This document shows positions 18,006 to 27,259 of a stretch of DNA of 48,657 nt, one piece after another. The notes beneath the pieces were generated by a model, which searched no databases, was not told the DNA's origin, and was given only the letters and a program-made list of their open reading frames with translations. Origin of the DNA: Syntrophobacterales bacterium Delta_02 (GTDB taxonomy: Bacteria; Desulfobacterota; Syntrophorhabdia; Syntrophorhabdales; Syntrophorhabdaceae). Where the stretch lies: assembly GCA_001603955.1 (NCBI GenBank), contig LVAA01000027.1:1-48657 (forward strand), given 5' to 3'. The translations under genes and the position numbers were made by a program. Every line of letters begins with the position of its first letter. The stretch's first letter is position 1.

Positions 18006-18026
18006 GTTGCATTGTGAAATTGTGAA
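17987..18026. promoter_or_regulatory. Putative operator: Rex-like half-sites around the nuo promoter
   Basis: TTTCACAAT (17987-17995) and ATTGTGAAA (18011-18019) form a perfect 9-base inverted repeat with a 15-base spacer. ATTGTGAA is also repeated in tandem at 18011-18018 and 18019-18026. TTGTGAA/TTCACAA are the half-sites known for the NADH-sensing repressor Rex. One half-site lies between -35 and -10 and the other at the expected transcription start, so a bound protein should repress. The spacing is not that of a standard Rex box, so the regulator is inferred. Confidence 0.45.
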
Positions 18027-18098
18027 CAAAGTTACCAGATAGTGTCGTTTTCTACCTTTTAAGTTTTTTTGAAGCATACTTCGAAGAGGAACTGAGAC

Positions 18099-18452
18099 AT
18101 GCTCGAGTACGTAGCGATCTTTGTCATGATGTGCCTTGCCGGGATCATTGCGGCCGTTATCATCGGAGCCTCACACCTTCTCGGGCACAGGACGAAAAGC
18201 AAAACAAAACTTGCCCCCTATGAATGCGGTATGACGACGAGCGGTCCGACGCGCAGGATAATGACCATCCGCTACTACATCGTGGCCATGCTCTTCCTCG
18301 TCTTCGACATCGAAATAATCTTTCTCTATCCCTGGGCGGTCATGAGCCGTCGTCTCGGGCTCTTCGGATTCATCGAGATGCTGGTCTTCGTTTTCATACT
18401 TTTCATAGGGTACATCTACATCTGGAAAAAAGGTGCATTGGAATGGGAATAG
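18099..18452 (+). CDS. nuoA: Complex I subunit NuoA
   Basis: This 117-residue protein has three membrane helices and the conserved loop KLAPYECG (about residues 37-44), which lies near the quinone entry site. [12 protein letters not shown] is also characteristic. It is the first gene of the operon and overlaps nuoB by 10 bases. Confidence 0.95.
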   Translation: MLEYVAIFVMMCLAGIIAAVIIGASHLLGHRTKSKTKLAPYECGMTTSGPTRRIMTIRYYIVAMLFLVFDIEIIFLYPWAVMSRRLGLFGFIEMLVFVFILFIGYIYIWKKGALEWE

Positions 18453-18937
18453 AAAAGAACGTACTGGTAACGACCATCGACTGGGCCATAAACTGGTCCA
18501 GGAAGAATTCTCTCTTCCCTGTCACATTCGGCCTTGCCTGTTGCGCGCTTGAGATGATGGTGGCAAGCTCCGCCGAGTACGATATCGCCCGTTTCGGCGC
18601 CGAGGTGTTCCGCCCCTCGCCGAGGCAGTCGGACCTCATGATAGTGGCCGGAACGCTGACGAAGAAAATGGCCCCCGTGGTTCGGAGGATCTACGAGCAG
18701 ATGCCGAATCCCAAGTGGGTCATCGCATACGGTGCCTGTGCATCATCGGGCGGCATCTTCAAATCCTACAGCGTTGTGCAGGGTGTTGACCAGATAATCC
18801 CCGTGGACGTGTACATCCCCGGATGTCCTCCCCGGCCGGAAGCCCTCCTGAAGGGCATCATAGAGCTCCAGAAGAAGATCCAGAAAGAGTCCATCAAGGA
18901 CAGACCTCTGATATCATTGCCCGGGAAGAGCGCATGA
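18443..18937 (+). CDS. nuoB: Complex I subunit NuoB (cluster N2)
   Basis: NuoB binds cluster N2, the last cluster before quinone. The ligands C33, C34, C99 and C128 are present in [18 protein letters not shown] and [11 protein letters not shown]. The open frame extends upstream to 18224 inside nuoA, but only ATG 18443 gives the family N-terminus and a normal length of 164 residues. It overlaps nuoA by 10 bases and nuoC by four. Confidence 0.96.
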   Translation: MGIEKNVLVTTIDWAINWSRKNSLFPVTFGLACCALEMMVASSAEYDIARFGAEVFRPSPRQSDLMIVAGTLTKKMAPVVRRIYEQMPNPKWVIAYGACASSGGIFKSYSVVQGVDQIIPVDVYIPGCPPRPEALLKGIIELQKKIQKESIKDRPLISLPGKSA

Positions 18938-19425
18938 GCGATAACAACGAGTTCCTGAAAATACTCTCCGGTAAGTTGGCAGGCATAAAGATCGTGCCGA
19001 CGCCCCCCGGCGAACCGAGCGCGATGGTCGACAGGGAGAGCATACGTGAGGCCCTCGACCATCTCAGGTACGACCGGGACCTCTCCTTCAACATGCTTGT
19101 CGACCTCTTCGCGGTCGATTACATGGGGGAGGAACCGCGCTTCGAGATCGTCTACATCCTTCGCTCGACGAAGAACAACGTGAGGATAACGGTGAAGACG
19201 AGGACGGGCGACGAGGGCATCGAAACGGCCAGCGATCTGTGGCCGGCGGCCAATTTTCTGGAAAGGGAGATCTACGATATGTTCGGTCTGCCTTTCGCGA
19301 ACCATCCCGATCTGCGCAGGATATACAACCCCGACGATTTCGAGGGCCATCCCCTGCGCAAGGAGTTTCCCCTCGAAGGCAAGGATTTCGACAAGCCCTT
19401 CGTGGTGGACCTGGAGAAGGCATAA
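18934..19425 (+). CDS. nuoC: Complex I subunit NuoC
   Basis: This 163-residue hydrophilic subunit has the signature [20 protein letters not shown] and PLRKEFPL. It packs against NuoD at the base of the peripheral arm. The start ATG at 18934 overlaps the nuoB stop (ATGA). The frame is open further upstream but inside nuoB. NuoC and NuoD are separate genes here, not fused as in E. coli. Confidence 0.94.
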   Translation: MSDNNEFLKILSGKLAGIKIVPTPPGEPSAMVDRESIREALDHLRYDRDLSFNMLVDLFAVDYMGEEPRFEIVYILRSTKNNVRITVKTRTGDEGIETASDLWPAANFLEREIYDMFGLPFANHPDLRRIYNPDDFEGHPLRKEFPLEGKDFDKPFVVDLEKA

Positions 19426-20598
19426 ATGGCTGAAACCAAGTACATGACGATCAACATGGGTCCGCAGCATCCCGCCACACACGGGGTGTTGAGGGTGGTG
19501 CTCGAGCTTGACGGCGAAACGATCGTGTCAAGCATCCCTGATATCGGGTATCTCCATCGCGGTATTGAGAAGATCTTCGAGAACAGGACCTACTGGCAGG
19601 GCCAGCCCCTCACCGACAGGCTCGATTACACGAGCGGCATGTCGAACAACCTTGCCTACTGCCTGGCCGTGGAAAAGCTCCTTGGCATCGAGATCCCGAA
19701 GCGGGCCCAGTACATACGCGTGATGCTGAGCGAAATGCAGCGCATCGCCGCCCATCTTCTCTGGATATCGACACATGCCCTCGATATGGGTGCCATGACG
19801 GTCCTCTTCTACGGGTTCCGGGAAAGGGAATCCTGCCTCAAGGTGCTGGAGACCGTCTCGGGCGCGAGGCTCATGCCCGACTACATACGCTTCGGCGGGC
19901 TCCGGGAAGAGCTTCCCGAGGGGTTTCTGAAGGAAGCGAAGACCTTCATTGACGATCTACCCCGCAGGATCGATGAATACGAGACATTGCTCACGGAGAA
20001 CGTGATATGGAAAAGACGCCTCAAGGGCGTCTGTCCCTTGAGCGCCGAGGATGCCATAGGCTACGGCGTGACGGGTCCCGTGCTTCGCGCGTCGGGGGTC
20101 AATTACGATGTCCGCAAGGCTTATCCCTATTCGAGTTATGAGGATTTCGACTTCGAGATACCTCTCGGCACGGCGGGCGATGTCTACGACAGGTACCTTG
20201 TCCGCCTCAAGGAAATGAGACAGTCGATAAGGATCGTTACCCAGTCCATCGAAAAGCTCCCGGAAGGGCCGATCAAGGCCGATGCACCGGAATACGTGCC
20301 GCCGGAAAAGATTGATGTATCGAAGGACATGGCCGCCCTAATCCGTCATTTCAAGATCATGGCCGACGGCATCAAGCCGCCGAAGGGTGAGGCATATGCG
20401 TCGATCGAATCTTCAAAAGGTGAGCTCGGGTTCTATATCGTCAGCGACGGTTCGGAGAAACCCTACAGGGTAAGGATCCGTCCGCCCTCGTTCCTCAATC
20501 TCGGCTCCGTATCGAAGATGGTAGAGGGATCGCTGGTGGCCGATGTGGTCGCTGCGATAGGTAGCATCGACATAGTTCTCGGCGAAATAGACAAGTAA
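19426..20598 (+). CDS. nuoD: Complex I subunit NuoD (quinone site)
   Basis: This 390-residue protein carries the quinone-pocket motif MGPQHPATHGVLR at residues 11-23, then DIGYLHRGIEK. Near the end, RVRIRPPSFLNL and IGSIDIVLGEIDK match the family. The start directly abuts the nuoC stop. The length is typical of unfused NuoD. Confidence 0.96.
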   Translation: MAETKYMTINMGPQHPATHGVLRVVLELDGETIVSSIPDIGYLHRGIEKIFENRTYWQGQPLTDRLDYTSGMSNNLAYCLAVEKLLGIEIPKRAQYIRVMLSEMQRIAAHLLWISTHALDMGAMTVLFYGFRERESCLKVLETVSGARLMPDYIRFGGLREELPEGFLKEAKTFIDDLPRRIDEYETLLTENVIWKRRLKGVCPLSAEDAIGYGVTGPVLRASGVNYDVRKAYPYSSYEDFDFEIPLGTAGDVYDRYLVRLKEMRQSIRIVTQSIEKLPEGPIKADAPEYVPPEKIDVSKDMAALIRHFKIMADGIKPPKGEAYASIESSKGELGFYIVSDGSEKPYRVRIRPPSFLNLGSVSKMVEGSLVADVVAAIGSIDIVLGEIDK

Positions 20599-20607
20599 AG
20601 GTTGACT

Positions 20608-22557
20608 ATGGCAGACGTGATCTTCAGTTCCTGGCAGGGTGAGATAATAGACAACAGGGGCAAGGCCCGCGAGTCTTTCGATGCCCCCAAGGTAAAACTC
20701 CCCGGAGAGTTCGAGAAGGGTCTTCCCGTCAAGGCCTTCATGGGATGGGATGGCATCATCCTCTGTGATGAGAGCGTGGATATCATCGACATGTCCGTCA
20801 AGTACGTCGAGGCGGTCCAGAAAGAATCCTGCGGACGGTGCGTTCCCTGCAGGATAGGCAGCAAGGTCATCCTCGGCATACTGAAGAATATCGCCGACGG
20901 CCAGGGGAAAAAGGAAGACCTCGAAAGGATCCCCGCCATCGCTACCAGCATAAAGGATGGCTCGAAATGCCAGATCGGGCAGACAGGTTTTGTGCCCCTC
21001 CTTCAGGCCCTTTCCTTCTTCGGCCCCGAGTTCGACCGGGCGATAGCCGAAGGGCACAAGGCGAAGGCAGGCGACTACAAAGTGTCCGTCACGGCACCCT
21101 GCATGAGCGTTTGCCCCACCCAGCTCGATATCCCGAAGTACGTGGAGGCCATAAGCGAAGGGCGGTTCACCGAATCCCTGGCGGCGATAAGGGAAAACAC
21201 CTGTCTTGCCGGAACGCTCGGAAGGGTTTGCGTCAGGCCCTGTGAGTCCAACTGCAGGCGCGCGAACATCGACGAGGCGATATCCATAAAGAGCCTCAAG
21301 CGGTTCGCCGCTGACTACGAATTGGAAAAGAACGTAAAGCGCAACGTTGAAGCCAGGATAGATAAGAGCGAGAAGGTTGCCGTCATCGGCGCCGGCCCTG
21401 CCGGGCTTTCCTGTGCCTATTACCTTGCCCAGATGGGCTACCCCGTGACGGTTTTCGAAAAGCTCGGGGAACCCGGAGGCATGGCCGCGGTGGGCATCCC
21501 CGATTATCGTCTGCCAAGGTTCATTCTCGGCGGCGAGGGTGCCTTCGTGGAATCTTTCGGGGTGACCATGCGCTACGGTGTGACCCTGGGCAAAGACATA
21601 ACCATCGACCAGATCCGGAAGGACTTCGACGCCATCTTCATCGGTGTCGGCGCCCACAGCTCCTCACCTATGGGCGTGCAGGGCGAGGACATGGGTTATA
21701 GCGGCTTCATCCCCGGCGTGAAGTATCTTCTCGACATCAACAACGGCAAGGATCCTTATCCCGAGGGGAAGAAGGTTGTCGTTGTCGGCGGCGGCAACGT
21801 GGCGATGGACTGTGTGAGATCGTCCTTCCGCGTGGGCAAGCCCGATGTTCACCTCGTATACAGACGTACCAAGAAAGAAATGCCCGCCGACCCGGTCGAG
21901 ATCCACGAGGCGGAAGAGGAAGGCGTCGAGTTCCACTACCTCTGCAATCCTTCGCGGATCCTCGAAAAGGACGGCAAGGTTGTCGGTGTCGAATGCATCC
22001 GCATGGAATTGGGAGAACCCGACGCGAGCGGCCGCAGAAGGCCGGTCCCGGTCCCGGGTTCCGAGTTCGTGATCGAAACGGACATTCTCATACCCGCCAT
22101 CGGCCAGGCCGTCGATTTTTCCTTCCTTGAGAAGAAGGAAGACTTCGCCATAACGAAATGGAACACCTTCCAGGTCGATCAGGAAACCTTCGAGACCAAC
22201 GTACCGGGCATGTTCTCGGCCGGCGACTGCGAAACGGGTCCCGACGTCCTCGTCCGTGCCTGCGGCAACGGCAAGCGCGCGGCCTGGAAGATCGATGAAT
22301 ATTTGAGGGGAGAGAAACCGAAGGCCCGCATGAGCGAGAAGTTCGTGAAGTTCTTCGGCGATGTCAAGGTCTACGACAAGAACGAGAACGTCGGTTTTCT
22401 GGGTGACAGGGCGAGACATCTTTTGCGGCCGATGGCCCCCGAGGTCAGGAAGTGGACCTTCGACGAGGTGGAAGAAGGTTTCCGGACCGATGAGGCGATC
22501 GCGGAGGCGTCACGGTGCCTTCGCTGTTACAGGATAGGCATGATTGCGGTTGGTTGA
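20608..22557 (+). CDS. Hybrid complex I input subunit: NuoF [4Fe-4S] tail fused to a GltD/NfnB-like FAD-NAD(P)H oxidoreductase
   Basis: Residues 1-150 match only the C-terminal part of NuoF: C75, C78, C81 and C121 (ESCGRCVPC, then KCQIG) have the spacing of the N3 cluster. The NADH/FMN-binding Rossmann part of NuoF is absent. Residues 160-230 hold the GltD-type cysteines C165, C169, C199, C208, C212 and C216. Two dinucleotide folds follow: GAGPAGLSCAYYLA at 261-274 for FAD and VVVVGGGNVAMDC at 390-402 for a nicotinamide nucleotide. YRRTKKEMPA at 418-427 holds arginines that in GltD-like enzymes favour NADPH. The C-terminus has a CLRC pair (637-640). It lies exactly where nuoE and nuoF would be, and no nuoE exists in the window. 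Likely role: to feed electrons from NAD(P)H, or in reverse from NuoG. ATG 20608 is chosen over TTG 20602 for ribosome-site spacing (TAAAGG). Confidence 0.88.
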   Translation: MADVIFSSWQGEIIDNRGKARESFDAPKVKLPGEFEKGLPVKAFMGWDGIILCDESVDIIDMSVKYVEAVQKESCGRCVPCRIGSKVILGILKNIADGQGKKEDLERIPAIATSIKDGSKCQIGQTGFVPLLQALSFFGPEFDRAIAEGHKAKAGDYKVSVTAPCMSVCPTQLDIPKYVEAISEGRFTESLAAIRENTCLAGTLGRVCVRPCESNCRRANIDEAISIKSLKRFAADYELEKNVKRNVEARIDKSEKVAVIGAGPAGLSCAYYLAQMGYPVTVFEKLGEPGGMAAVGIPDYRLPRFILGGEGAFVESFGVTMRYGVTLGKDITIDQIRKDFDAIFIGVGAHSSSPMGVQGEDMGYSGFIPGVKYLLDINNGKDPYPEGKKVVVVGGGNVAMDCVRSSFRVGKPDVHLVYRRTKKEMPADPVEIHEAEEEGVEFHYLCNPSRILEKDGKVVGVECIRMELGEPDASGRRRPVPVPGSEFVIETDILIPAIGQAVDFSFLEKKEDFAITKWNTFQVDQETFETNVPGMFSAGDCETGPDVLVRACGNGKRAAWKIDEYLRGEKPKARMSEKFVKFFGDVKVYDKNENVGFLGDRARHLLRPMAPEVRKWTFDEVEEGFRTDEAIAEASRCLRCYRIGMIAVG

Positions 22558-22570
22558 AAAGGGAACAGGA

Positions 22571-24979
22571 ATGATAACACTCAAGATAGACGGCAAAGAG
22601 ATAAAGACCGAGGAAGGCAGAACGATACTCGAGGCTGCGCGGGAGAACGACATCTACATTCCCACGCTGTGCTACCATGAGAACCTTCTCCCCATTGGCT
22701 CCTGCAGGCTTTGCATAGTTGAGATCGAGGGGTATGAAAAACCGATGACATCGTGCACCACGGTCGCCGTTGAGGGCATTTCGGTCACGACCCAGTCGGA
22801 AAAGCTCTTCGCCATGCGCCGGGAATACCTCAAGTTCCTTCTGATCAATCATCCCCTTGACTGTCCCATCTGTGATTCCGGCGGGGAGTGCCGTCTGCAG
22901 GATCTGGTCTTCGAACACAAGATCGAATCCGTCGACCTTGCCGCCGAGCGGGAGCCGAAAAAGGCGAAACCTTACGCCACGGCGCTGATCAGGTATTCCG
23001 AGGACAGATGCGTGCTCTGTCTGCGCTGCGTGCACGCCTGTCGTGAGATCTCCGGGCGCAGGGTCCTGGAACTGACCGGGAGCGGCATAGAAGCGGCCAT
23101 GACCGCGAAGATGCCGGAGGATTGTATCTCCTGCGGGGAATGCCTCAATGTGTGTCCCGTCGGTGCCCTTACAGAACAGGAAAGCCCTATCAAGAGCAGG
23201 AAGTGGCAGACGAAGCGGCAGCCGACAACCTGCCCTCATTGCGGTTTCGGTTGCTCCCTCGACCTCGACGTGTTCGAGGACAGGTTCGTGACGAAGGTTG
23301 TGACCCGTCCGGACCGTCTTCCCAACAAGGGCTCTCTCTGCGTGATGGGACGCTTCGGGTACGACTTTGCGAATAACGAGGCGCGGCTTTCCGTGCCGAC
23401 CGTCAGGCAGGGTGCGGGAGCGTCCGAAGCCACCCTTGCCGAGGCCGTCGAGGCAACCGCGTCCGCCCTCGAGAAACTGGACAAGGAAGGCAAGACGATC
23501 GGATTTATCGTGTCCCCCCGGGCGACGAACGAGGAAGCCTACATGATCTCACAGATCGCGGGCAGGTTCTCGAAGGTCCGGTTCGGGACCGCCGGGTACT
23601 ACCATACGGGCAGGGTGCTGGAAACGTTGCGCCGAATGGGAATTCCCTATCCTTACGAATACGACGCGATCAACAATTGCGATCTCGTGGTCGTTGCCGG
23701 GGCCGACCTTCTCGGCAACAACCATCTCCTCGCCAACAAGGTGCGGGAAGTGGCTAAGAACAAAGGCGCGAAGGTGGCCATCATCGATCCTTCCCCCACA
23801 TCGCTGACAAGAGCCTGTGACGTGTGGGTGAAGCTTGCCCCGGGTTCCGACGCGCCGTTCTTCAAAGGTATCGCCGCGCAGTTGATCGCAGACAAGAAAA
23901 GTGACCCTGAGGCCGGGAGTCTGGAAGGTTTCCCGGGCAGCGCCGGTGGAGGCAAGGGGGATATAATAAAAGGGAGTGGGGCTGACGAGAAGAGCGTGGA
24001 CAGGTTTTACGCTCTTTTCGCCGCGGCCTCCCGTGTGGCCGTTATATTCGGCACAGGCATCAGCGACAGGACGGAAAGCATGGATGCGCTTCTCAACCTT
24101 TGCCTTGTGAAGGGCGTTCAGAAGACGGGGGTTGTGATGCCCACCGCCCTCCAGTCCAACGCCGTCGGCGTCCTCTCGGTCTTGCCCGATGCCGGCTCTT
24201 CCGGGGATGTCCTGGGTGAGGCAGAGGGCCTTTTTATCTACGAGGACGACCCTTTCCATTACCTTGCTGGCAAGATCGTGGAGGGTTCACTGAAGAGCAA
24301 GGCCTTTGTGGGGGTCTGTGACATGTTTCCCACAAGCGCCTCCGCATACGCGCATGTCGTTGCCCCCTCGGGCAGCTTTGCGCAGAAGGACGGCAGTTAT
24401 GTGGCCGAGGACGGTTTCATGAGAAAGGTGGCGCGCGCGGAAGGCGGATCGTCACCTGGATTCGACTTCCTGAGGTTCCTTCTTAACCGGCTCGGCGGCG
24501 GTCTCTACAGGGATGAACAGGAGGCTTCGACGGTGCTCTTCGGTAAAGAGGTCCTCGTGACGGACGGCAGCGGCAGGGCGATGCTGAAACCGACGAACGG
24601 CCAGGCGCGCCTCGCATCGACAGCCGGGGCCGCGGCGGAGAAGGCGGCAAAGCCCTTCACCCTCGTTCTGAGGAACCTCTTCTTCCATCATCACCTGGCG
24701 GGGCAGGGCGTTTACTCGAAGATGATGTATCTCCAGAATCCCGCGGTTGCCGGAGACAGGCTGTTCATCTCACCGGAAGACGCGGCGGCGCTGGGAATAG
24801 CCGACGGCGGTCAGGTCGTCGTTGAATCGGACCACGGGACTCTGCAGCATCCCGCTACGATCAAGGAAGGTCTTGGCAGGGGCGTGCTCGAATACAGGAT
24901 GTCGAAGAACAGGCAGGACATATTGAAGCTGACCGATGGGTACGGTAAACACATTCCAGTGACGGTGAAAAAAGGTTAA
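22571..24979 (+). CDS. nuoG: Complex I subunit NuoG (iron-sulfur, molybdopterin-like fold)
   Basis: This 802-residue protein carries, in order: the [2Fe-2S] site C34, C45, C48, C62; the His-ligated N5 motif H94, C98, C101, C107; a double ferredoxin motif C147, C150, C153, C157 and C185, C188, C191, C195; and the N7 motif C221, C224, C228, C257. The molybdopterin-type domain that follows has no metal site. Canonical NuoG has only the N4 cluster in the third place, so one extra [4Fe-4S] cluster is predicted, as in [FeFe] hydrogenase and formate dehydrogenase subunits. ATG 22571 gives the family start (ITLKIDGKE). It lies 13 bases after the hybrid gene. Confidence 0.93.
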   Translation: MITLKIDGKEIKTEEGRTILEAARENDIYIPTLCYHENLLPIGSCRLCIVEIEGYEKPMTSCTTVAVEGISVTTQSEKLFAMRREYLKFLLINHPLDCPICDSGGECRLQDLVFEHKIESVDLAAEREPKKAKPYATALIRYSEDRCVLCLRCVHACREISGRRVLELTGSGIEAAMTAKMPEDCISCGECLNVCPVGALTEQESPIKSRKWQTKRQPTTCPHCGFGCSLDLDVFEDRFVTKVVTRPDRLPNKGSLCVMGRFGYDFANNEARLSVPTVRQGAGASEATLAEAVEATASALEKLDKEGKTIGFIVSPRATNEEAYMISQIAGRFSKVRFGTAGYYHTGRVLETLRRMGIPYPYEYDAINNCDLVVVAGADLLGNNHLLANKVREVAKNKGAKVAIIDPSPTSLTRACDVWVKLAPGSDAPFFKGIAAQLIADKKSDPEAGSLEGFPGSAGGGKGDIIKGSGADEKSVDRFYALFAAASRVAVIFGTGISDRTESMDALLNLCLVKGVQKTGVVMPTALQSNAVGVLSVLPDAGSSGDVLGEAEGLFIYEDDPFHYLAGKIVEGSLKSKAFVGVCDMFPTSASAYAHVVAPSGSFAQKDGSYVAEDGFMRKVARAEGGSSPGFDFLRFLLNRLGGGLYRDEQEASTVLFGKEVLVTDGSGRAMLKPTNGQARLASTAGAAAEKAAKPFTLVLRNLFFHHHLAGQGVYSKMMYLQNPAVAGDRLFISPEDAAALGIADGGQVVVESDHGTLQHPATIKEGLGRGVLEYRMSKNRQDILKLTDGYGKHIPVTVKKG

Positions 24980-24982
24980 GGC

Positions 24983-25975
24983 ATGGAAGCGCTCTATACT
25001 TTGATTGAAATGGTGGTCAAGAACATCGTTGTAGTGCTCGCCCTCATGGGGTTCGTGGCCTACACCACGCTCCTCGAGCGAAGACTCCTCGGTCGTCTCC
25101 AGGTCAGGCCCGGTCCCAACAGGGTCGGCCCCTTCGGTCTGCTTCAGCCGATCGCGGACGGTGTGAAGTCCTTTTTCAAGGAAGATATCATACCGGACGA
25201 GGCCGACAAGCCGCTCTACGTTCTGGCTCCCGGGATATGTCTGTTCACGGCGCTCTCCATGTTTGCCGTCATCCCCTTCGGAGACACCGTCACCTTCCTG
25301 GGCAGGCAGATCAAACTTGTCGTTGCAGACCTCGACATGGGACTCCTGTACATCCTTGCCCTCGCTACCCTGGGTGAGTACGGTGTCGTTCTGGGCGGAT
25401 GGGCCTCGGGGAACAAGTACGGCGTGCTCGGGGCGTTGCGTGCCGCGGCGCAGATGATCAGCTACGAAGTGGCACTGGGCCTTGCGGTCATTGGCACCAT
25501 CATGCTCGCCGGTTCCCTCAACCTGCGTGACATCGTTTTCGCCCAGCAGGATATGTGGTTCGTGATCAAATACCCGGCGGGTTTCCTGTTTTATCTTGTC
25601 GCCGGTCTGGCGGAGATAAACAGGACACCTTTCGACATGCCGGAATCGGAGAGCGAGCTGGCATGCGGTTTCAACATCGAATACAGCAGCATGAAATTCG
25701 CTACCTTCATGATTGCGGAGTACGCGCACATGTTCACCGTGGCGGCGATCGTCACCACCCTGTTCCTCGGCGGATGGATGGGGCCCTGGCTGCCCGGGCC
25801 GATCTGGTTCCTCATCAAGGTCTTCGCGGTCATCTTCTTCTTCATCTGGGAGAGGGGAACATACCCCCGGTTGAGGTACGATCACATCATGCAGTTCGGG
25901 TGGAAGGTGCTCCTGCCCCTCACCCTCGCCAACGTTGTCGTTACCGCGGCCCTCGTGGCAATGGGGGTGCTGTGA
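24983..25975 (+). CDS. nuoH: Complex I subunit NuoH
   Basis: This 330-residue membrane protein has eight or so helices and the highly conserved loop GRLQVRPGPNRVGPFGLLQP at about residues 37-56, next to the quinone tunnel. LAEINRTPFDMPESESEL is also characteristic. It couples the peripheral arm to the proton-pumping arm. It starts three bases after nuoG and its stop overlaps the nuoI start by one base. Confidence 0.97.
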   Translation: MEALYTLIEMVVKNIVVVLALMGFVAYTTLLERRLLGRLQVRPGPNRVGPFGLLQPIADGVKSFFKEDIIPDEADKPLYVLAPGICLFTALSMFAVIPFGDTVTFLGRQIKLVVADLDMGLLYILALATLGEYGVVLGGWASGNKYGVLGALRAAAQMISYEVALGLAVIGTIMLAGSLNLRDIVFAQQDMWFVIKYPAGFLFYLVAGLAEINRTPFDMPESESELACGFNIEYSSMKFATFMIAEYAHMFTVAAIVTTLFLGGWMGPWLPGPIWFLIKVFAVIFFFIWERGTYPRLRYDHIMQFGWKVLLPLTLANVVVTAALVAMGVL

Positions 25976-26394
25976 TGAAACAGATACTGCCGCTTCTCAA
26001 GGGTCTCAGGTTGACGTTCACACGGGTCTTCACGAAGCCCATAACCTACCAGTACCCGGAAAAGAAGCACGAGGTGCCCGAGAGATGGCGGGGCATACAC
26101 TACTTCAAGAAGAACGAGGCAGGCGAGACGGCCTGCGTCGCCTGCGGCCTCTGCGTCGCGGCCTGTCCGAACCAGTGCATCACGCTGGAGATAGGGGAGA
26201 GATTCGACGGCAAGCGCTATCCGATAAGATACGAGATCGACCCGTGGCGATGCATCTACTGCGGCTTCTGCCAGGATGCCTGCCCGGTTAACGCCATCAA
26301 TCTCGGTAAAGACTATGAGCAGGCGCATTACCGGAAAGAGGATTTTGTACTGGACATGAAGAAACTCCTTGCCATGTATGAGGATAGAAAATGA
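25975..26394 (+). CDS. nuoI: Complex I subunit NuoI (2x[4Fe-4S])
   Basis: This 139-residue protein has two ferredoxin motifs for clusters N6a and N6b: C54, C57, C60, C64 and C93, C96, C99, C103. It passes electrons from NuoG to NuoB. The frame is open upstream inside nuoH; the ATG at 25975 shares one base with the nuoH stop (TGATG) and gives the normal length. It overlaps nuoJ by four bases. Confidence 0.95.
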   Translation: MKQILPLLKGLRLTFTRVFTKPITYQYPEKKHEVPERWRGIHYFKKNEAGETACVACGLCVAACPNQCITLEIGERFDGKRYPIRYEIDPWRCIYCGFCQDACPVNAINLGKDYEQAHYRKEDFVLDMKKLLAMYEDRK

Positions 26395-26924
26395 TCGGCA
26401 TCGGTATCGGATTCAAATGGTTTATCTTTGTTGTTGCGGCCCTTGTGGCGACGGGATCGTCGCTCATGATGGTGACAAGGAAAAACCCCATCCACAGCGC
26501 CCTCTGGCTGATCGTGACCTTCTTCTCCGTCGCGATCCTCTATGTGCTTCTCAATGCGACGTTCATCGCGGTGGCCCAGGTCATGGTCTACGCCGGGGCG
26601 ATCATGATGCTCGTCCTTTTCGTGATAATGCTGATCCACCTGGAATGGGGCGCGCAGTGGAAGAGGAAGCTTTCCTTTCCGAAGCTCATAGGAGGCCTCA
26701 TCACCATAATGCTTTTTCTGCAGGTTCTGGCAGGAGTGTTCACATATAGCGACGCCGGACAAAAAGGGATCTACAGCGCGCAGAAACTTGCCGAGCTCGG
26801 CAATGCCCGCGCGGTGGGGACGCTCCTCTACGGCAAGTATGTCTTCGCGTTCGAGGTTGGCTCGATACTCCTTTTGGTGGGTATCGTCGGAGCCGTACTG
26901 CTTGCGAGGAAAAGAAAGGATTAG
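26391..26924 (+). CDS. nuoJ: Complex I subunit NuoJ
   Basis: This 177-residue protein has five membrane helices and the family segment NPIHSALWLIVTFF, then VAQVMVYAGAIMMLVLFVIM, which includes the pi-bulge helix important for coupling. It overlaps nuoI through ATGA. Confidence 0.94.
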   Translation: MIGIGIGFKWFIFVVAALVATGSSLMMVTRKNPIHSALWLIVTFFSVAILYVLLNATFIAVAQVMVYAGAIMMLVLFVIMLIHLEWGAQWKRKLSFPKLIGGLITIMLFLQVLAGVFTYSDAGQKGIYSAQKLAELGNARAVGTLLYGKYVFAFEVGSILLLVGIVGAVLLARKRKD

Positions 26925-26933
26925 GAGAGAGAA

Positions 26934-27245
26934 ATGTTGCCCGAGATACCGCAGACCCTCTACTACCTGCTTTCAGCGGTGCTGTTCACGGTGGGCGCCG
27001 TCGGTGTCATAACACGGCGGAACGCGATCGTGATATTCATGTGCATCGAGCTCATGCTGAATGCGGTCAACCTGAGTTTTGTCACCTCGGGGAATTTTCT
27101 GAACTCATTGGACGGGACCATCTTCGTCATCTTCATCATGGCTGTTGCGGCGGCGGAGGCGGCGGTGGGGCTCGCCATATTCGTGCTCATATTCAGGCTG
27201 AAGGGCACGGTGCACGTTGACGATTTTAATCTGCTCAAGGGGTAA
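26934..27245 (+). CDS. nuoK: Complex I subunit NuoK
   Basis: This 103-residue protein has three membrane helices, with the conserved buried glutamates in [15 protein letters not shown] and [13 protein letters not shown] that take part in proton transfer. The length is standard. AGGAGAGA stands just before the ATG. Confidence 0.95.
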   Translation: MLPEIPQTLYYLLSAVLFTVGAVGVITRRNAIVIFMCIELMLNAVNLSFVTSGNFLNSLDGTIFVIFIMAVAAAEAAVGLAIFVLIFRLKGTVHVDDFNLLKG

Positions 27246-27259
27246 AGAAGGGGTTTTAA

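Noticed and set aside
18011..18028. Single standard Rex box
   Set aside because: TTGTGAA is followed by TGAACAA rather than TTCACAA at the canonical distance, so only half-sites are claimed.
18224..18442. Upstream extension of the nuoB frame (73 residues)
   Set aside because: It lies inside nuoA in another frame, and family alignment starts at ATG 18443.
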